Shown one piece after another: positions 1-9,936 of a stretch of 64,000 bases of DNA. The stretch comes from Candidatus Hydrothermus pacificus. GTDB lineage: Bacteria; Hydrothermota; Hydrothermia; Hydrothermales; Hydrothermaceae. The notes under the pieces were generated by a model, which did not search any database, was not told the origin of the DNA, and was given only the letters and a program-made list of their open reading frames with translations. The translations under genes were made by a program, and so were the position numbers. Position 1 is the first letter of the stretch. The number at the start of each line of letters is the position of its first letter. The stretch lies in NCBI GenBank assembly GCA_002011615.1, contig MTOH01000002.1:20711-84710 (forward strand), written 5' to 3'.

Positions 1-2732
1 CCCGGTTCACCTATTGATTGGGCTGCGACAACCCCGACGGGTTCTCCTATTTCAACAAGCCTTCCTGTTGCAAGATTTCTTCCATAGCATTTCATGCATA
101 TACCATGCAGGGACTCACAGGTCAAAACTGACCTTATTTTAACTTTTTCAATACCGACATTTTCTATTTCATGAGCAATGTCTTCTGTTATTTCCTGGCC
201 TGCTTTTACTATAACTTCACCGGTTACAGGATTCCTGACATCTTCGGCAGCGAATCTTCCTGTAATTCTTTCTGAGAGAGGTTCTATAATTGCTTCACCT
301 TCTTTTAAAGCGGTAGCTTCTCTTCCAAGAATTGTTCCACAGTCTTCTTCGTTTATGACAACACCCTGAGCTACATCAACGAGTCTCCTGGTTAGATATC
401 CTGCATCTGCTGTTTTAAGGGCAGTGTCAATCAATCCTTTTCTTGAACCGTGAGTGGATATGAAATATTCAAGAACGGTCATTCCTTCTTTTAGATTTGA
501 TTTAACCGGTGTTTCTATAAATTCTCCTGCAAGACCAATGGTTCTTTTTGGCCTCGCCATGAGGCCTCTCATAGCCGCGAGCTGTTTTATCTGGTCAATA
601 CTTCCCCTTGCTCCGGAGTTCATCATCATAAATATGGAGTTAAATCCATATTTATCCTCTTCCATTCTCTTTTGCATCAGATATGTCACTTTATCTGTAA
701 CTTCAGTCCATATATCCAGAATTATATTGTATCTTTCTCCTCTGGATATTTTACCTTTTAGAAAATCGTTTTCTACCTTTTCAATATTTTTTTCAGCTCT
801 TTCAATAATTTTCTCTTTTTCCTGTGGAATAAGAAGTTCATCTATACCAAATGTTACCCCTCCTTTTGTTGCCCATTTAAATCCAAGGTCTTTTAAATCA
901 TCCAGAAATTTCTCGGTTACAATAGAACCGAACTTTTTGTAACATTCTGTAATTAGATTTCCAAGTTTTTTCTTGTTCATCTCTTCATTGATGAACCTGA
1001 GTGGTAGAGGAACCGCATTGTTGAATATAATTCTTCCAGCAGTTGTTTCAATTATTTTGTCTTTTATAAGTACTTTTATTTTTGCATGTAAACCTATTTT
1101 CCCATTTTCAAAAGCAAGAAGTGCCTCCTCAGGTGAAGAAAATGTAGAACCTTTTCCTTTATCTTTTTCTTTTACCTTTGTTATGTAGTTTATCCCTATT
1201 ATTGTATCCTGTGTTGGCGCTATAAGAGGATTTCCATAAGCAGGAGAGAGGATATTATGTCTTGAAAGCATCAAAAACAGAGATTCAAGTTTTGCTTCCA
1301 TTGAGATAGGAATATAAACACCCATTTGGTCTCCATCAAAATCTGCATTGAAAGGTGGACATACAAGAGGATGAATTCTAATTGCTTTACCTTCTATAAG
1401 TTTTGGTAAGAACGCTTGAATAGACACCCTGTGAAGAGTTGGAGCACGGTTAATAAGGACAGGGTAGTCCTTTGTGATATGTTCTAAAAGTTCCCATACT
1501 TCCTTAGGTTTCTCTCTGAGAAGTTTTCTTGCACTTTTTATTGATTCTGCGAGTCCTGCTTTTTCCATTCTTCTTTCTGCAAAAGGTTTAAACAGTTCCA
1601 GTGCCATCTCTTTGGGTATACCCACTTCATGAAGTTTTAATTCAGGACCAACAACTATTACAGACCTTCCAGAGTAATCAACTCTTTTACCGAGAAGATT
1701 CCTTCTGAATCTTCCCTTTTTGCCCCTGAGAATATCAGAAAGAGATTTTAGAGGATTACCACCTCTTCCCATTATGGGTTTAGACCTTCTTGCATTGTCA
1801 AGGAGTGCATCAACAGCTTCCTGAAGCATTCTTTTTTCATTCCTGAGAATAATTTCAGGCGCACCCATTGCTATCATATTTTTCAATCGGTTATTTCTGG
1901 TTATTACTCTTCTGTACAGGTCATTTAAATCGCTGGTTGCATATCTTCCGCCTTCCAGTGGCACAAGAGGTCTTAAATCGGGTGGTATAACAGGTAGCAC
2001 TTCCAGAATCATCCAGTCTACTTTGTTTCCTGAATTTAGAAAGGCTTCTATAATCTGGTGTTTTTTAAGGAGCTTACCTCTTTTTTCCCTTGCGGTTTCA
2101 TGATGGATTAATGCTCTCGTTGTTGCTGAAAGTTCTTCCATGTCAAGATTCTGGAGGAGTTTTTTGATTGCAGGAGCACCCATCTCTGCGACAAAAGAAT
2201 CTTTTAAATCTTCATTAAGTTTTGCATACTGGGTTTCTGTTAAAACTGACCCGGGGTCCAGCTTTACCGTTTCCTCTTTATCCTTTATCTGTATTATGTG
2301 TTCTTTAACCTCTGATTCAGTGACCACATATAAATCATAATAAAGTATTCTTTCCAGGTCATTGCTTTTTATGTCAAGAAGTAATCCAATTATACTGGGG
2401 GGTATTTTATAATACCATATATGGGCAACAGGAACAGCCAGTTCTATATGACCCATTCTTTCCCTTCTTACAGAAGAGGTTGTAATTTCAACCTGGCATT
2501 TATCACATATCTGCCCCTTGTATCTTCTCCCTTTATATTTACCACAGCTACACTCATAATCTTTTACAGGTCCAAATATTCTCTCACAAAAAAGTCCGTC
2601 TCTTTCTGGCTTCTGTGTTCTATAATTTATTGTTTCGGGAGATTTAACTTCACCGTATGACCAGCTTCTTATTTTTTCCGGTGAAGCCAGCTTTATTGTT
2701 AACGCCTTTAAATCAGTAGGTTTTATTTCCAT
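1..2732 (-). CDS. rpoC: DNA-directed RNA polymerase subunit beta' (partial, C-terminus outside window)
   Basis: Largest subunit of RNA polymerase; it carries the catalytic Mg site. About 910 codons are present and the frame runs off the left edge. Reading the minus strand from ATG at 2732 (ribosome-binding site GGAGG just upstream), the N-terminal zinc site (CxC...CxxC, near residue 60) is seen, followed by the active-site motif NADFDGDQM near residue 462. A second zinc-site segment with CESLHGICMKC lies near residues 873-885, and the visible part ends in the conserved VAAQSIGEPG. It is the last visible gene of the ribosomal/RNA polymerase operon, 16 bases after rpoB. Identity is certain. Confidence 0.98.
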   Translation of the reverse strand, partial: MEIKPTDLKALTIKLASPEKIRSWSYGEVKSPETINYRTQKPERDGLFCERIFGPVKDYECSCGKYKGRRYKGQICDKCQVEITTSSVRRERMGHIELAVPVAHIWYYKIPPSIIGLLLDIKSNDLERILYYDLYVVTESEVKEHIIQIKDKEETVKLDPGSVLTETQYAKLNEDLKDSFVAEMGAPAIKKLLQNLDMEELSATTRALIHHETAREKRGKLLKKHQIIEAFLNSGNKVDWMILEVLPVIPPDLRPLVPLEGGRYATSDLNDLYRRVITRNNRLKNMIAMGAPEIILRNEKRMLQEAVDALLDNARRSKPIMGRGGNPLKSLSDILRGKKGRFRRNLLGKRVDYSGRSVIVVGPELKLHEVGIPKEMALELFKPFAERRMEKAGLAESIKSARKLLREKPKEVWELLEHITKDYPVLINRAPTLHRVSIQAFLPKLIEGKAIRIHPLVCPPFNADFDGDQMGVYIPISMEAKLESLFLMLSRHNILSPAYGNPLIAPTQDTIIGINYITKVKEKDKGKGSTFSSPEEALLAFENGKIGLHAKIKVLIKDKIIETTAGRIIFNNAVPLPLRFINEEMNKKKLGNLITECYKKFGSIVTEKFLDDLKDLGFKWATKGGVTFGIDELLIPQEKEKIIERAEKNIEKVENDFLKGKISRGERYNIILDIWTEVTDKVTYLMQKRMEEDKYGFNSIFMMMNSGARGSIDQIKQLAAMRGLMARPKRTIGLAGEFIETPVKSNLKEGMTVLEYFISTHGSRKGLIDTALKTADAGYLTRRLVDVAQGVVINEEDCGTILGREATALKEGEAIIEPLSERITGRFAAEDVRNPVTGEVIVKAGQEITEDIAHEIENVGIEKVKIRSVLTCESLHGICMKCYGRNLATGRLVEIGEPVGVVAAQSIGEP

Positions 2733-2748
2733 AAACCCTCCTTAAAAA

Positions 2749-5700
2749 TTATATTGTTTCAATATCAACATCAAGGCAAAGCCCCCTGAGTTCGTTCAAA
2801 AGCACATCAAAGGATACAGGCAAAGATGGTTCAGGGGGTTCTTCGCCCTTTATAATTGCCTGATATAATCTGTTTCTTCCTCTTACGTCATCTGACTTAA
2901 CTGTAAGCATTTCCTGTAAGGTATAAGCCGCTCCATAGCCTTCCAGTGCCCAGACTTCCATCTCTCCAAATCTCTGTCCTCCAAACCTTGCCTTACCTCC
3001 GAGGGGTTGCTGTGTGATGAGAGAGTAGGGACCAACAGCTCTTGCATGTATTTTATCTTCTACCATGTGCACCAGTTTCATCATATAAATGTAACCAACC
3101 GTTACCTCATTATCAAGATACTCACCTGTTCTGCCATCTCTTAATTTCGTTCTTCCATTTTCGGGTAAACCTGCTTCTTTTAATTCCCTCTGTATTTCTT
3201 CCAGTGTGAACCCTTCGAATACAGGACATGCATAATATTTGTTAAGTTTTTTGCCTGCCCATCCGAGTAGAGTTTCCAGAATCTGTCCAACATTCATTCT
3301 TGAGGGCACACCCAGAGGGTTAAGAACAATATCAACATGGGTTCCATCGTCCAGGAAAGGCATATCTTCCACAGGAGCGATTTTCGCTATGACTCCTTTG
3401 TTACCATGCCTTCCGGCAAGTTTGTCCCCAACCTCTACCTTTCTTTTCTGAGCTATGTATACCTTTATAAGCATATTTACTCCATGAGGAAGTTCATCAC
3501 CCAGTTCTATTTCCTTTCTTTTTTTCTTAAGATAACTTAAAAGGTTTTCTCTTTTCTCTCTTGCTTCCTGCAGGTAATTTCTTAAAATTTTTTCTGTTCT
3601 CCTATCACTTATAAAACCCTCTGGAAAATCCATTGAGATGATATCTTTCTCAAAAAACTCTTCATTAAACTTTGAACTTTTTCTTATGACGATTTTACCC
3701 TTCTGGGTTTTAACGGTCTTTCCTGCTTTCTTGTTTAGTAGTTTTTCCCTGAATACTTCCTTTATCTTCTGTTCAATTGCTCTGATTTCCATGGTAATCC
3801 TGTTTTCAAGATTAGTAATTCTCCTTCTTATAGTCTTTCGGGCCAATGGGGATGCTTCTATATTTTTGGTAAGAACTTCCACATCGACTACCACACCATT
3901 TACTCCAGGAGGAACCCTCAGAGAGGTATCCTTAACATCTTTCGCCTTTTCCGCAAATATTGCTCTCAAAAGTTTTTCCTCGGGTGTAAGTTCTCTTTCT
4001 CCTCGTGGCGTTATCTTTCCTACGAGTACATCGTCAGGAGCCACTTCTGTTCCAACTCTTACTATACCGTCCTCATCCAGGTGTTTTACCGCATCTTCAG
4101 GAACATTGGGTATATCTCTTGTTATCTCTTCAGGACCCAGTTTGGTTTCTCTTACTGAAATTTCTAATTCCTTGATATGTATTGAAGTAAAGCTGTCTTC
4201 TTTTACAAGTCTTTCACTTATCACTATTGCATCTTCAAAATTATAGCCATACCAGGGGATAAAGGCGACCAAAAGATTTTTACCAAGTGAAAGCTCTCCG
4301 TGGTCAGTGCTGGAATTATCAGCTATGATTTCTCCCTCTTTTACCTTATCTCCCGGTTTCACGATTGGGAATTGATTTAATGTGGTTTCCTGATTCATTT
4401 TCTTAAATTTTATCAACCTGTATTCATCTAAATCCTCACCTATCAGTTTTTTCTTGCTTTTATCAGGTTTAATTATTATTTTATTTCCATCTGCCTCTAT
4501 AACTTTTCCTGACCTTTTTGCCATTACCATTGTGCCTGTATCTGCGGCAATTTTATCTTCAACTCCTGTTCCTACTATTGGTGCTTCAGGTGTAATCAGA
4601 GGAACTGCCTGTCTTTGCATGTTTGAGCCCATAAGAGCCCTGTTAGCATCGTCATGTTCAAGAAAAGGAATGAGTGATGCTGAAGGAGAAACCATCTGTC
4701 TGGGAGAAACATCAATATAATTTATTTCTTCCTTTCTTACAATGGGATATCCCCCTTTATATCTGACTGATAACATTGTTGGGATTATATTGCCTTTATT
4801 ATCTACAGGCGTGTCTGCAGGTGCGATTTTTACATCTTCTTCTTCCACAGGGGTCAGATACTCTATTTTATTGGTGACTTTACCTTTTTTAACTTTTACT
4901 AAAGGAGTGGTAATAAATCCCATCTCGTCTATCTGAGCATAGGTGGTAAGACTTGTGATGAGTCCTATGTTCTGTCCTTCAGGGGTTTCTATAGGGCATA
5001 ATCTTCCATAGTGGGATGGATGCACATCCCTTACTTCAAATCCTGCTGTTTCTCTGGTGAGACCACCCGGCCCAAGTGCAGATAATCTTCTCTTATGGGT
5101 TAGTTCGGAGAGAGGGTTTGTCTGCTCCAGGAATTGGGATAACCTGTTCACTGTAAAGAAAGAGAGGATTGTTGCTGATAGTACTCTGGGATTGATAAGT
5201 TGATGCGGAACAATTTTGCCTTCTCTTTCAAGTAACATTTTTTCCTTTATATTTCTTGCAAGTCTTGTAAAAGCTATTTTGAACTGATTTCCAAGTAACT
5301 CTCCAACCCTTCTTACTCTTCTGTTCGCAAGATGGTCTATATCATCAAGCTCTTCTTCACCCATATATAGTTTCAGGGTTCTTCTTATTATCTCTTCTAA
5401 ATCGTTTATGGTTAACTCTATTTTTCCCTCGGGAATATCAAGTCCCAACCTTGCATTTAATTTATATCTACCTACATTACCCATCTCCATTTTATTTCTT
5501 GAGAATAAGACTTCATTTATATAAAACCTGGCTTCTTCCTCATCTTTTGGAGGGACAAATCTTATTATTCTGTAAATAGATGTGAGGGCATCTGTTTCTG
5601 TTTTCATTCGGTCATGCCTTATTGTCGCAAGCACAACATCTATTCCAGGTGTATCAACAGGATAAACTTCCACTTCTTTTATATTATTTGCCTCCAATTC

Positions 5701-6486
5701 ATCTAAGAGTTTTTCATCAAGTAGTATTCCGGTATCAATTAGTTCCACACCTGTTTCAGGAATTACAACCTCTCCACCCGTATAATAAAGTTCAGGTTCA
5801 AGTTCAGAGACAGCTATTTTTTGAGGTTTTCCAAAGAAAAATCTCAGTATATCTTTATTGGTCCTGTAACCAAGAACTCTTAAAAGTCTTGAAACAGGGA
5901 ATCTCCTTCTTTTAAGAAATGTAACACCAAATATTTTTTGAGCATCTATTGAAAATTCAACCCAGGGACCTCTGTAGGGTACAAGAAGCGATATATACCT
6001 TGTGGTGTCAGCTTTTTCGTCTACATTAAAATATATACCAGGTGACCGATGAAGCTGGTTAACTATTACTCTTTCCACTCCATTAACTATAAAAGTTCCC
6101 TTTGATGTCATAAAAGGAAGCTCGCAGAGGTATACTTCTTCCTCCACAGGACTTCCCACTGTTTCACCGGTATCAGGGTTTTTGCTTACCAATCGAAAGG
6201 TTGCAAATATGGGAACCGAATAAGTTAGATTTTTTCTCTGACATTCTTCCGGGTCATATTTGGGTTCTCCTGCTCTGTACTTTACATACTCCAGAACAAA
6301 TCTTTTATGTATATCTTCCACAGGAAAGGCCTCACTTAAAAGTGCATGCAATCCTTCTTTTGATAGTTCTCTACCTTCCTGTAATTTATCTATCTGTAAA
6401 AATCGCATAAAAGATTGTAATTGAACCTGCAATAGGTCTGGCATACCTGTTATTTCTTTCTTATAACCAACTCTTTTTCTCCCCAT
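2749..6486 (-). CDS. rpoB: DNA-directed RNA polymerase subunit beta
   Basis: Second large subunit of RNA polymerase, 1245 residues, of normal length for bacteria without large lineage insertions. The rifampicin region (about residues 440-510) reads RLSQFLEQTNPLSELTHKRR and then SALGPGGLTRE, so the usual contacts (Q513, F514, H526, R529, S531 in E. coli numbering) are kept, with E in place of D516 and R in place of Q510. C-terminal motifs such as HGNKGVIA and GGKARFGGQRFGEMEVWALE are intact. The start ATG has a clear GGAGG ribosome-binding site. It lies between rplL and rpoC in the canonical order. Confidence 0.99.
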   Translation of the reverse strand: MGRKRVGYKKEITGMPDLLQVQLQSFMRFLQIDKLQEGRELSKEGLHALLSEAFPVEDIHKRFVLEYVKYRAGEPKYDPEECQRKNLTYSVPIFATFRLVSKNPDTGETVGSPVEEEVYLCELPFMTSKGTFIVNGVERVIVNQLHRSPGIYFNVDEKADTTRYISLLVPYRGPWVEFSIDAQKIFGVTFLKRRRFPVSRLLRVLGYRTNKDILRFFFGKPQKIAVSELEPELYYTGGEVVIPETGVELIDTGILLDEKLLDELEANNIKEVEVYPVDTPGIDVVLATIRHDRMKTETDALTSIYRIIRFVPPKDEEEARFYINEVLFSRNKMEMGNVGRYKLNARLGLDIPEGKIELTINDLEEIIRRTLKLYMGEEELDDIDHLANRRVRRVGELLGNQFKIAFTRLARNIKEKMLLEREGKIVPHQLINPRVLSATILSFFTVNRLSQFLEQTNPLSELTHKRRLSALGPGGLTRETAGFEVRDVHPSHYGRLCPIETPEGQNIGLITSLTTYAQIDEMGFITTPLVKVKKGKVTNKIEYLTPVEEEDVKIAPADTPVDNKGNIIPTMLSVRYKGGYPIVRKEEINYIDVSPRQMVSPSASLIPFLEHDDANRALMGSNMQRQAVPLITPEAPIVGTGVEDKIAADTGTMVMAKRSGKVIEADGNKIIIKPDKSKKKLIGEDLDEYRLIKFKKMNQETTLNQFPIVKPGDKVKEGEIIADNSSTDHGELSLGKNLLVAFIPWYGYNFEDAIVISERLVKEDSFTSIHIKELEISVRETKLGPEEITRDIPNVPEDAVKHLDEDGIVRVGTEVAPDDVLVGKITPRGERELTPEEKLLRAIFAEKAKDVKDTSLRVPPGVNGVVVDVEVLTKNIEASPLARKTIRRRITNLENRITMEIRAIEQKIKEVFREKLLNKKAGKTVKTQKGKIVIRKSSKFNEEFFEKDIISMDFPEGFISDRRTEKILRNYLQEAREKRENLLSYLKKKRKEIELGDELPHGVNMLIKVYIAQKRKVEVGDKLAGRHGNKGVIAKIAPVEDMPFLDDGTHVDIVLNPLGVPSRMNVGQILETLLGWAGKKLNKYYACPVFEGFTLEEIQRELKEAGLPENGRTKLRDGRTGEYLDNEVTVGYIYMMKLVHMVEDKIHARAVGPYSLITQQPLGGKARFGGQRFGEMEVWALEGYGAAYTLQEMLTVKSDDVRGRNRLYQAIIKGEEPPEPSLPVSFDVLLNELRGLCLDVDIETI

Positions 6487-6545
6487 ATTAAAACCTCCAT
6501 ATACTTTTTAAATTAATTGATATTTTTATATTTTGTCTCCAAAAA

Positions 6546-6935
6546 TTATTTTACTTCTACCTTTGCGCCCAGTGATTCAAGAGTTTGCTTGATTTTTTCA
6601 GCCTCTTCTTTGGAAACCCCTTCTTTTATGGGTTTGGGTGTTGAGCTTATAAGGTCCTTTGCTTCTTTTAACCCCAATCCCGTGATGGCTCTAAGTTCTT
6701 TTAAAACAGGAATTTTCTTTTCGCCAGGTTCTAAAAGGATTACGTCAAATTCTGTTTTTTCCTCAACTTCGGCAGCCCCACCCGCGGGTGCAGCAGCGGC
6801 TGCCACTCCTGCCACAGGAATCTGTGCGGATACTCCGAACTTTTCTTCCAGTTTTTTTACAAGTTCTGAAAGTTCTAACACTGTAAGGGACTCAATTCCC
6901 TCTATCAGCACATCTACCTTACTTTTTTGTGCCAT
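6546..6935 (-). CDS. rplL: 50S ribosomal protein L7/L12
   Basis: Stalk protein of the large ribosomal subunit that recruits translational GTPases. The 129-residue protein shows an N-terminal dimerisation helix, an Ala/Pro/Gly-rich hinge around residues 40-52 ([10 protein letters not shown]), and the globular C-terminal domain with [20 protein letters not shown]. Length is typical. It starts 16 bases after rplJ, with a strong AGGAGG upstream. Confidence 0.98.
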   Translation of the reverse strand: MAQKSKVDVLIEGIESLTVLELSELVKKLEEKFGVSAQIPVAGVAAAAAPAGGAAEVEEKTEFDVILLEPGEKKIPVLKELRAITGLGLKEAKDLISSTPKPIKEGVSKEEAEKIKQTLESLGAKVEVK

Positions 6936-6951
6936 TTTAAAAACCTCCTTT

Positions 6952-7476
6952 TTATAAATTTTTGTTTTTTTCTTCCAAATTTTTTAAAACATACACCAGT
7001 TTTGATAGAACACCTTTCAGATTCCAGACAAGCATTGCTATGGGTGCATTTAGAATCTGTACTGTTTTAGCTCTTAACTCCCCGGTTGAGGGCAATTTTG
7101 CAAGGCTTATAATTTCTTCTTTTGTGTAAATTTTTGCACCCTTTATTATTCCTTCTTTTAATGTTCCCTTTTTCAATTCTTTTAAGAACTCGTATGCTTC
7201 TTTCAAGGGGGCAATTACATCTTCATAGGAAATTAAAAGGGCATTTGGTCCTGTAAGTTTTTCATTAATTTCTTTAAAACCAGCTTCCTCTAAAGCGATT
7301 TTGGCGAGCCTGTTATTTACCACCTTTAAAAGTCCATTTTTACCTTTTACCTTCTGTCTCAATTCAGTAATTTCCGGCACGCTTAAACCGGTAAAATCAA
7401 CTAAATAGACAGCTTTTGCATCCTTAAATATATCTTTTAAACTGGAAACTTTGTTGATTTTTGTTGCGCTGGGCAT
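6952..7476 (-). CDS. rplJ: 50S ribosomal protein L10
   Basis: Base of the ribosomal stalk; it anchors L7/L12 dimers and in many bacteria autoregulates the rplJ-rplL mRNA. The 174-residue sequence has the family N-terminus ([21 protein letters not shown]) and a C-terminal helix for L12 binding ending in a Lys/Asn-rich tail. Its ATG overlaps the rplA stop (TAATG), indicating translational coupling, so the usual long rplJ leader is absent here. Confidence 0.97.
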   Translation of the reverse strand: MPSATKINKVSSLKDIFKDAKAVYLVDFTGLSVPEITELRQKVKGKNGLLKVVNNRLAKIALEEAGFKEINEKLTGPNALLISYEDVIAPLKEAYEFLKELKKGTLKEGIIKGAKIYTKEEIISLAKLPSTGELRAKTVQILNAPIAMLVWNLKGVLSKLVYVLKNLEEKNKNL

Positions 7477-8192
7477 TATTTTTCCCTCTCTTTTAATTTT
7501 TCAAGTAAATTGTTGACATTTACTCTTAAACCGGGTCCCATTGTTGTTGATATGCTAACTTTCTGAATATAGGTTCCTTTAAAAGAGGGTGGTCTGGCGT
7601 TTATAATTTCTTCAACAAAGGTTAAAAAATTGTCTATGAGATGTTCTTCAGGAAATGATGCTTTACCTATGGGAGCATGAATGTTTCCTGTTTTATCTAC
7701 ACGGAATTCTATTCTCCCCTTTTTTAGTTCTCTGACCACTCTTCCGACTTCTTTGGTCACTGTTCCTGTCTTGGGGGATGGCATAAGCCCCCTGGGACCA
7801 AGAATTTTACCGAGTTTGGATACCTCTGGCATTGCATCAGGTGTTGCAACTACGTAATCAAAATCAGTCCATCCTGATTTTATCTTTTCTATAAGGTCAT
7901 TAAATCCCACATAGTCTGCTCCTGCTTCTTTTGCTTCCTTTTCCTCATCTCCTCTTGTGAATACGAGAACTTTCACCTGTTTACCTGTTCCGTGAGGTAG
8001 TATAACTGAACCTCTTACCATCTGGTCAGCTTTTCGTGGGTCAACACCAAGCTTTATGGCAACTTCCATAGTTTCATCAAATTTTGCTGTTGCGGTATCT
8101 TTTGCAAGCTTTATTGCCTCATCTACTGTATATAATTTGTCCGGTTCAATCTTTTGTAATAAAATGCTGTATCTTTTTGAATGTTTACCCAT
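7476..8192 (-). CDS. rplA: 50S ribosomal protein L1
   Basis: L1 stalk protein that contacts E-site tRNA. The 238-residue sequence is full length, with [11 protein letters not shown] (about residues 80-90), [15 protein letters not shown] (about 132-146) and the C-terminal [11 protein letters not shown]. It lies two bases after rplK and overlaps rplJ by one base, so the three are likely translated in a coupled way. Confidence 0.98.
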   Translation of the reverse strand: MGKHSKRYSILLQKIEPDKLYTVDEAIKLAKDTATAKFDETMEVAIKLGVDPRKADQMVRGSVILPHGTGKQVKVLVFTRGDEEKEAKEAGADYVGFNDLIEKIKSGWTDFDYVVATPDAMPEVSKLGKILGPRGLMPSPKTGTVTKEVGRVVRELKKGRIEFRVDKTGNIHAPIGKASFPEEHLIDNFLTFVEEIINARPPSFKGTYIQKVSISTTMGPGLRVNVNNLLEKLKEREK

Positions 8193-8194
8193 TT

Positions 8195-8635
8195 TTATTC
8201 CTCCACAATTTCAATCCCCATATTTCTTGCAGTTCCTTCTATTATTCTCATAGCAGATTCAATAGATTCTGTGTTTAAATCAGGCATTTTTGTTTTTGCT
8301 ATTTCTTCCACATCTTTTCTTGTTACCTTTCCCACTTTCACCTTGTTTGGTTCTCCTGAACCCTTTGCCAGTCCTGCTTTCTTTTTAAGCAATACAGAAG
8401 CAGGAGGGGTTTTTGTGATGAAGGAAAAGGACCTGTCCTTATAAACATTTATAACTACAGGGATTATCGTTCCTGCCTGATTTTTTGTGGCATCATTAAA
8501 AGCTTTACAGAACTCCATTATGTTAAGACCGTGTTGTCCGAGAGCAGGACCAACCGGAGGAGCAGGGGTTGCCTGTCCAGCAGGTATCTGTAACTTTATT
8601 TGAGTAACCACTTCTTTTTTGCCTTTTGCTTTCAT
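8195..8635 (-). CDS. rplK: 50S ribosomal protein L11
   Basis: Protein of the GTPase-associated centre that binds 23S rRNA with L10. I take the start at 8635, giving 146 residues beginning [20 protein letters not shown]. The open frame reaches further upstream to 8704, but those 23 residues lie inside the nusG 3' end and match nothing in L11. AAAGGG sits at ribosome-binding-site distance from 8635. Conserved [17 protein letters not shown] and the C-terminal RNA-binding domain with GTARNMGI are present. The gene starts one base after the nusG stop. Confidence 0.97.
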   Translation of the reverse strand: MKAKGKKEVVTQIKLQIPAGQATPAPPVGPALGQHGLNIMEFCKAFNDATKNQAGTIIPVVINVYKDRSFSFITKTPPASVLLKKKAGLAKGSGEPNKVKVGKVTRKDVEEIAKTKMPDLNTESIESAMRIIEGTARNMGIEIVEE

Positions 8636-8636
8636 T

Positions 8637-9182
8637 TTAATAAACCCTTTGAACCTGTGTAAAGTCAAGAACCACAGGAGTGGTTCTTCCAAAAATTGTA
8701 ACAAGCACTTTTAGTTTTCCCCTATCAGGGTATATTTCTTCCACAACACCTGTGAATTCAGAAAAAGGACCTTCAATAATTCTGACTGTTTCGCCCTCTA
8801 TGAAGGGACTCTCTGCTTTCTTTTTTTCTTTCTCTTTTTCAATTTTTCCAAGAATATTCTGAACCTCTTCTTCAGAGAGTGTTATTATTTCTTTTTCTTC
8901 GAGTGAGCTTCCCTTTATGAGCGGTCTTAAAGCACCATAAGCCCTGAAAAAGTCTATTAGTTCAGGGTCAGGGACCATCTCTACCAGTATGTACCCTCTG
9001 AAAAGGGGTTTTTCCTTTACAACTCTTTGCTTTTTTCTAACAGTTACAACTGTTTCTGTTGGTATGAGTATTTTACCTACTTTATCTTCTAATTTTAACT
9101 CTGTGACTATTGTCTCCATAATTTTCTTTACTTTTTTTCCCTTACCTGATAGTGTCCAGAAAACAATCCATTTCTTCTCCAT
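8637..9182 (-). CDS. nusG: transcription termination/antitermination protein NusG
   Basis: Elongation factor that binds RNA polymerase and links it to Rho or the ribosome. The 181-residue protein has the NGN domain ([31 protein letters not shown]) and a C-terminal KOW domain ([21 protein letters not shown]). A Lys/Glu-rich linker of about 15 residues separates the two. The ATG overlaps the secE stop region at 9182. Rho-dependent control may matter here because convergent genes in the window lack visible intrinsic terminators (inference). Confidence 0.97.
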   Translation of the reverse strand: MEKKWIVFWTLSGKGKKVKKIMETIVTELKLEDKVGKILIPTETVVTVRKKQRVVKEKPLFRGYILVEMVPDPELIDFFRAYGALRPLIKGSSLEEKEIITLSEEEVQNILGKIEKEKEKKKAESPFIEGETVRIIEGPFSEFTGVVEEIYPDRGKLKVLVTIFGRTTPVVLDFTQVQRVY

Positions 9183-9376
9183 TATTTAAGTATCACCCCC
9201 ATTATTCTTGCAATCAGAAAGTCCAGAAGCCCCACAAATAGTGCAACAAGCAGGGAGAAAATTATTACAGCTATTGTTGAGCCCATTGTCGTATTCCAGT
9301 CAGGCCAGGCGGTTCTCTGCATTTCAACCCTGACTTCATCAAAAAAGGATTTGAAAGGAGTTAATATTTTTTTCAT
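9182..9376 (-). CDS. secE: preprotein translocase subunit SecE
   Basis: Small essential membrane subunit of the SecYEG channel. The 64 residues contain the amphipathic segment with the conserved VEMQRTAWPDW, then one membrane helix (about residues 31-53). This is the single-helix form usual outside the Gammaproteobacteria. Its ATG overlaps the rpmG stop as ATGA, and position between rpmG and nusG confirms the call. Confidence 0.96.
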   Translation of the reverse strand: MKKILTPFKSFFDEVRVEMQRTAWPDWNTTMGSTIAVIIFSLLVALFVGLLDFLIARIMGVILK

Positions 9377-9522
9377 TTCACTTCCTTATGTTCAGTATGT
9401 TTTCTGCACCATTTGCAGTATTTTTTTATTGAAAGTTTTACACTTCTTTTTTCTCTTGGTTTTGTTGTGGTATAATTTCTCCTTTTACATTCTGAACATT
9501 GCAAATGCACTGTTATTCTCAT
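9373..9522 (-). CDS. rpmG: 50S ribosomal protein L33
   Basis: Small large-subunit ribosomal protein, 49 residues, beginning MRITVHLQCSECKRRNY and containing YCKWCRKHTEH. It has two CxxC pairs, so it is the zinc-binding (C+) form of L33. The stop overlaps the secE start by four bases (ATGA). The arrangement tRNA-Trp, rpmG, secE, nusG is common in bacteria, which supports this short frame being a real gene. Confidence 0.95.
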   Translation of the reverse strand: MRITVHLQCSECKRRNYTTTKPREKRSVKLSIKKYCKWCRKHTEHKEVK

Positions 9523-9535
9523 TTTTACAAAAATA

Positions 9536-9608
9536 CAGGCCTGGAGGGACTTGAACCCCCAACCACTGGATTTGGAATCCAGCGCTCTCCCAATTGAGCT
9601 ACAGGCCT
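9536..9608 (-). tRNA. tRNA-Trp (anticodon CCA)
   Basis: On the minus strand the acceptor stem AGGCCTG pairs with CAGGCCT. The anticodon arm is CTGGA-TTCCAAA-TCCAG with anticodon CCA, and the T arm contains GTTCAAGT. The discriminator base is G, as expected for tRNA-Trp. The 3' CCA is not encoded. It lies 13 bases upstream of rpmG. Confidence 0.96.
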
Positions 9609-9671
9609 AATTTTAATCTTTATATTAATTTTAAGTGTTATATTTTACAGGAAATTAATATGTAAGTCAAA

Positions 9672-9760
9672 CGGAGGGGGAGGGATTTGAACCCCCGTTC
9701 TCCTTTCGGAGAAATCCCGTTTCGAGCGGGACCCCTTAAACCTGACTCGGGCACCCCTCC
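9672..9760 (-). tRNA. tRNA-Ser (anticodon CGA)
   Basis: Class II tRNA on the minus strand, about 89 nt. The acceptor GGAGGGG pairs with CCCCTCC and the anticodon arm is TCCCG-CTCGAAA-CGGGA, giving anticodon CGA (codon UCG). The long variable arm TTCTCC-GAAA-GGAGAA and the T loop GTTCAAAT are clear. The discriminator is G and CCA is not encoded. It is the first visible gene after the promoter at 9790-9819 and may be cotranscribed with tRNA-Trp and rpmG. Confidence 0.96.
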
Positions 9761-9789
9761 GGGCCCCAGCAGAATCAGGATAGTTTATT

Positions 9790-9819
9790 ATTTTAAATGG
9801 CCGGTTATATTTTTTTCAA
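9790..9819 (-). promoter_or_regulatory. putative promoter for the tRNA/ribosomal/rpo operon
   Basis: Minus strand TTGAAA (9814-9819), 18-bp spacer, TAAAAT (9790-9795). It lies 30 bases upstream of tRNA-Ser and matches the hexamers and spacer length of other candidate promoters in this window. The spacer contains a CCGGCC tract. No experimental support. Confidence 0.5.
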
Positions 9820-9900
9820 TTCACTGGATTATTTTAGCCAGGAGAACGTTACCATGCGAATTTAAAGAAATATTTTAATGGAATATGGCGAGAGTCCTGT

Positions 9901-9930
9901 TTGAAACTTTTTATTAATTACCTTTAACAT
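9901..9930 (+). promoter_or_regulatory. putative leaderless promoter of the surA-like gene
   Basis: TTGAAA (9901-9906), 18-bp spacer, TAACAT (9925-9930), then six bases and the ATG at 9937. There is no Shine-Dalgarno sequence. Transcription would start at or next to the A of the ATG. Confidence 0.6.
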
Positions 9931-9936
9931 TTAATT

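Noticed and set aside
5085-5170. RpoB changes at E. coli positions 510 and 516 as possible rifampicin resistance
   Set aside because: E for D516 is conservative and the other contact residues are kept; lineage variation is the simpler reading.
178-8444. Many plus-strand open frames in the rpl/rpo operon region
   Set aside because: They are shadows of the minus-strand rpoC, rpoB and ribosomal genes, with composition typical of reverse-frame reading.
8636-8704. Upstream extension of rplK by 23 residues
   Set aside because: Lies inside nusG and matches no part of L11; the ATG at 8635 has a better-placed ribosome-binding site.
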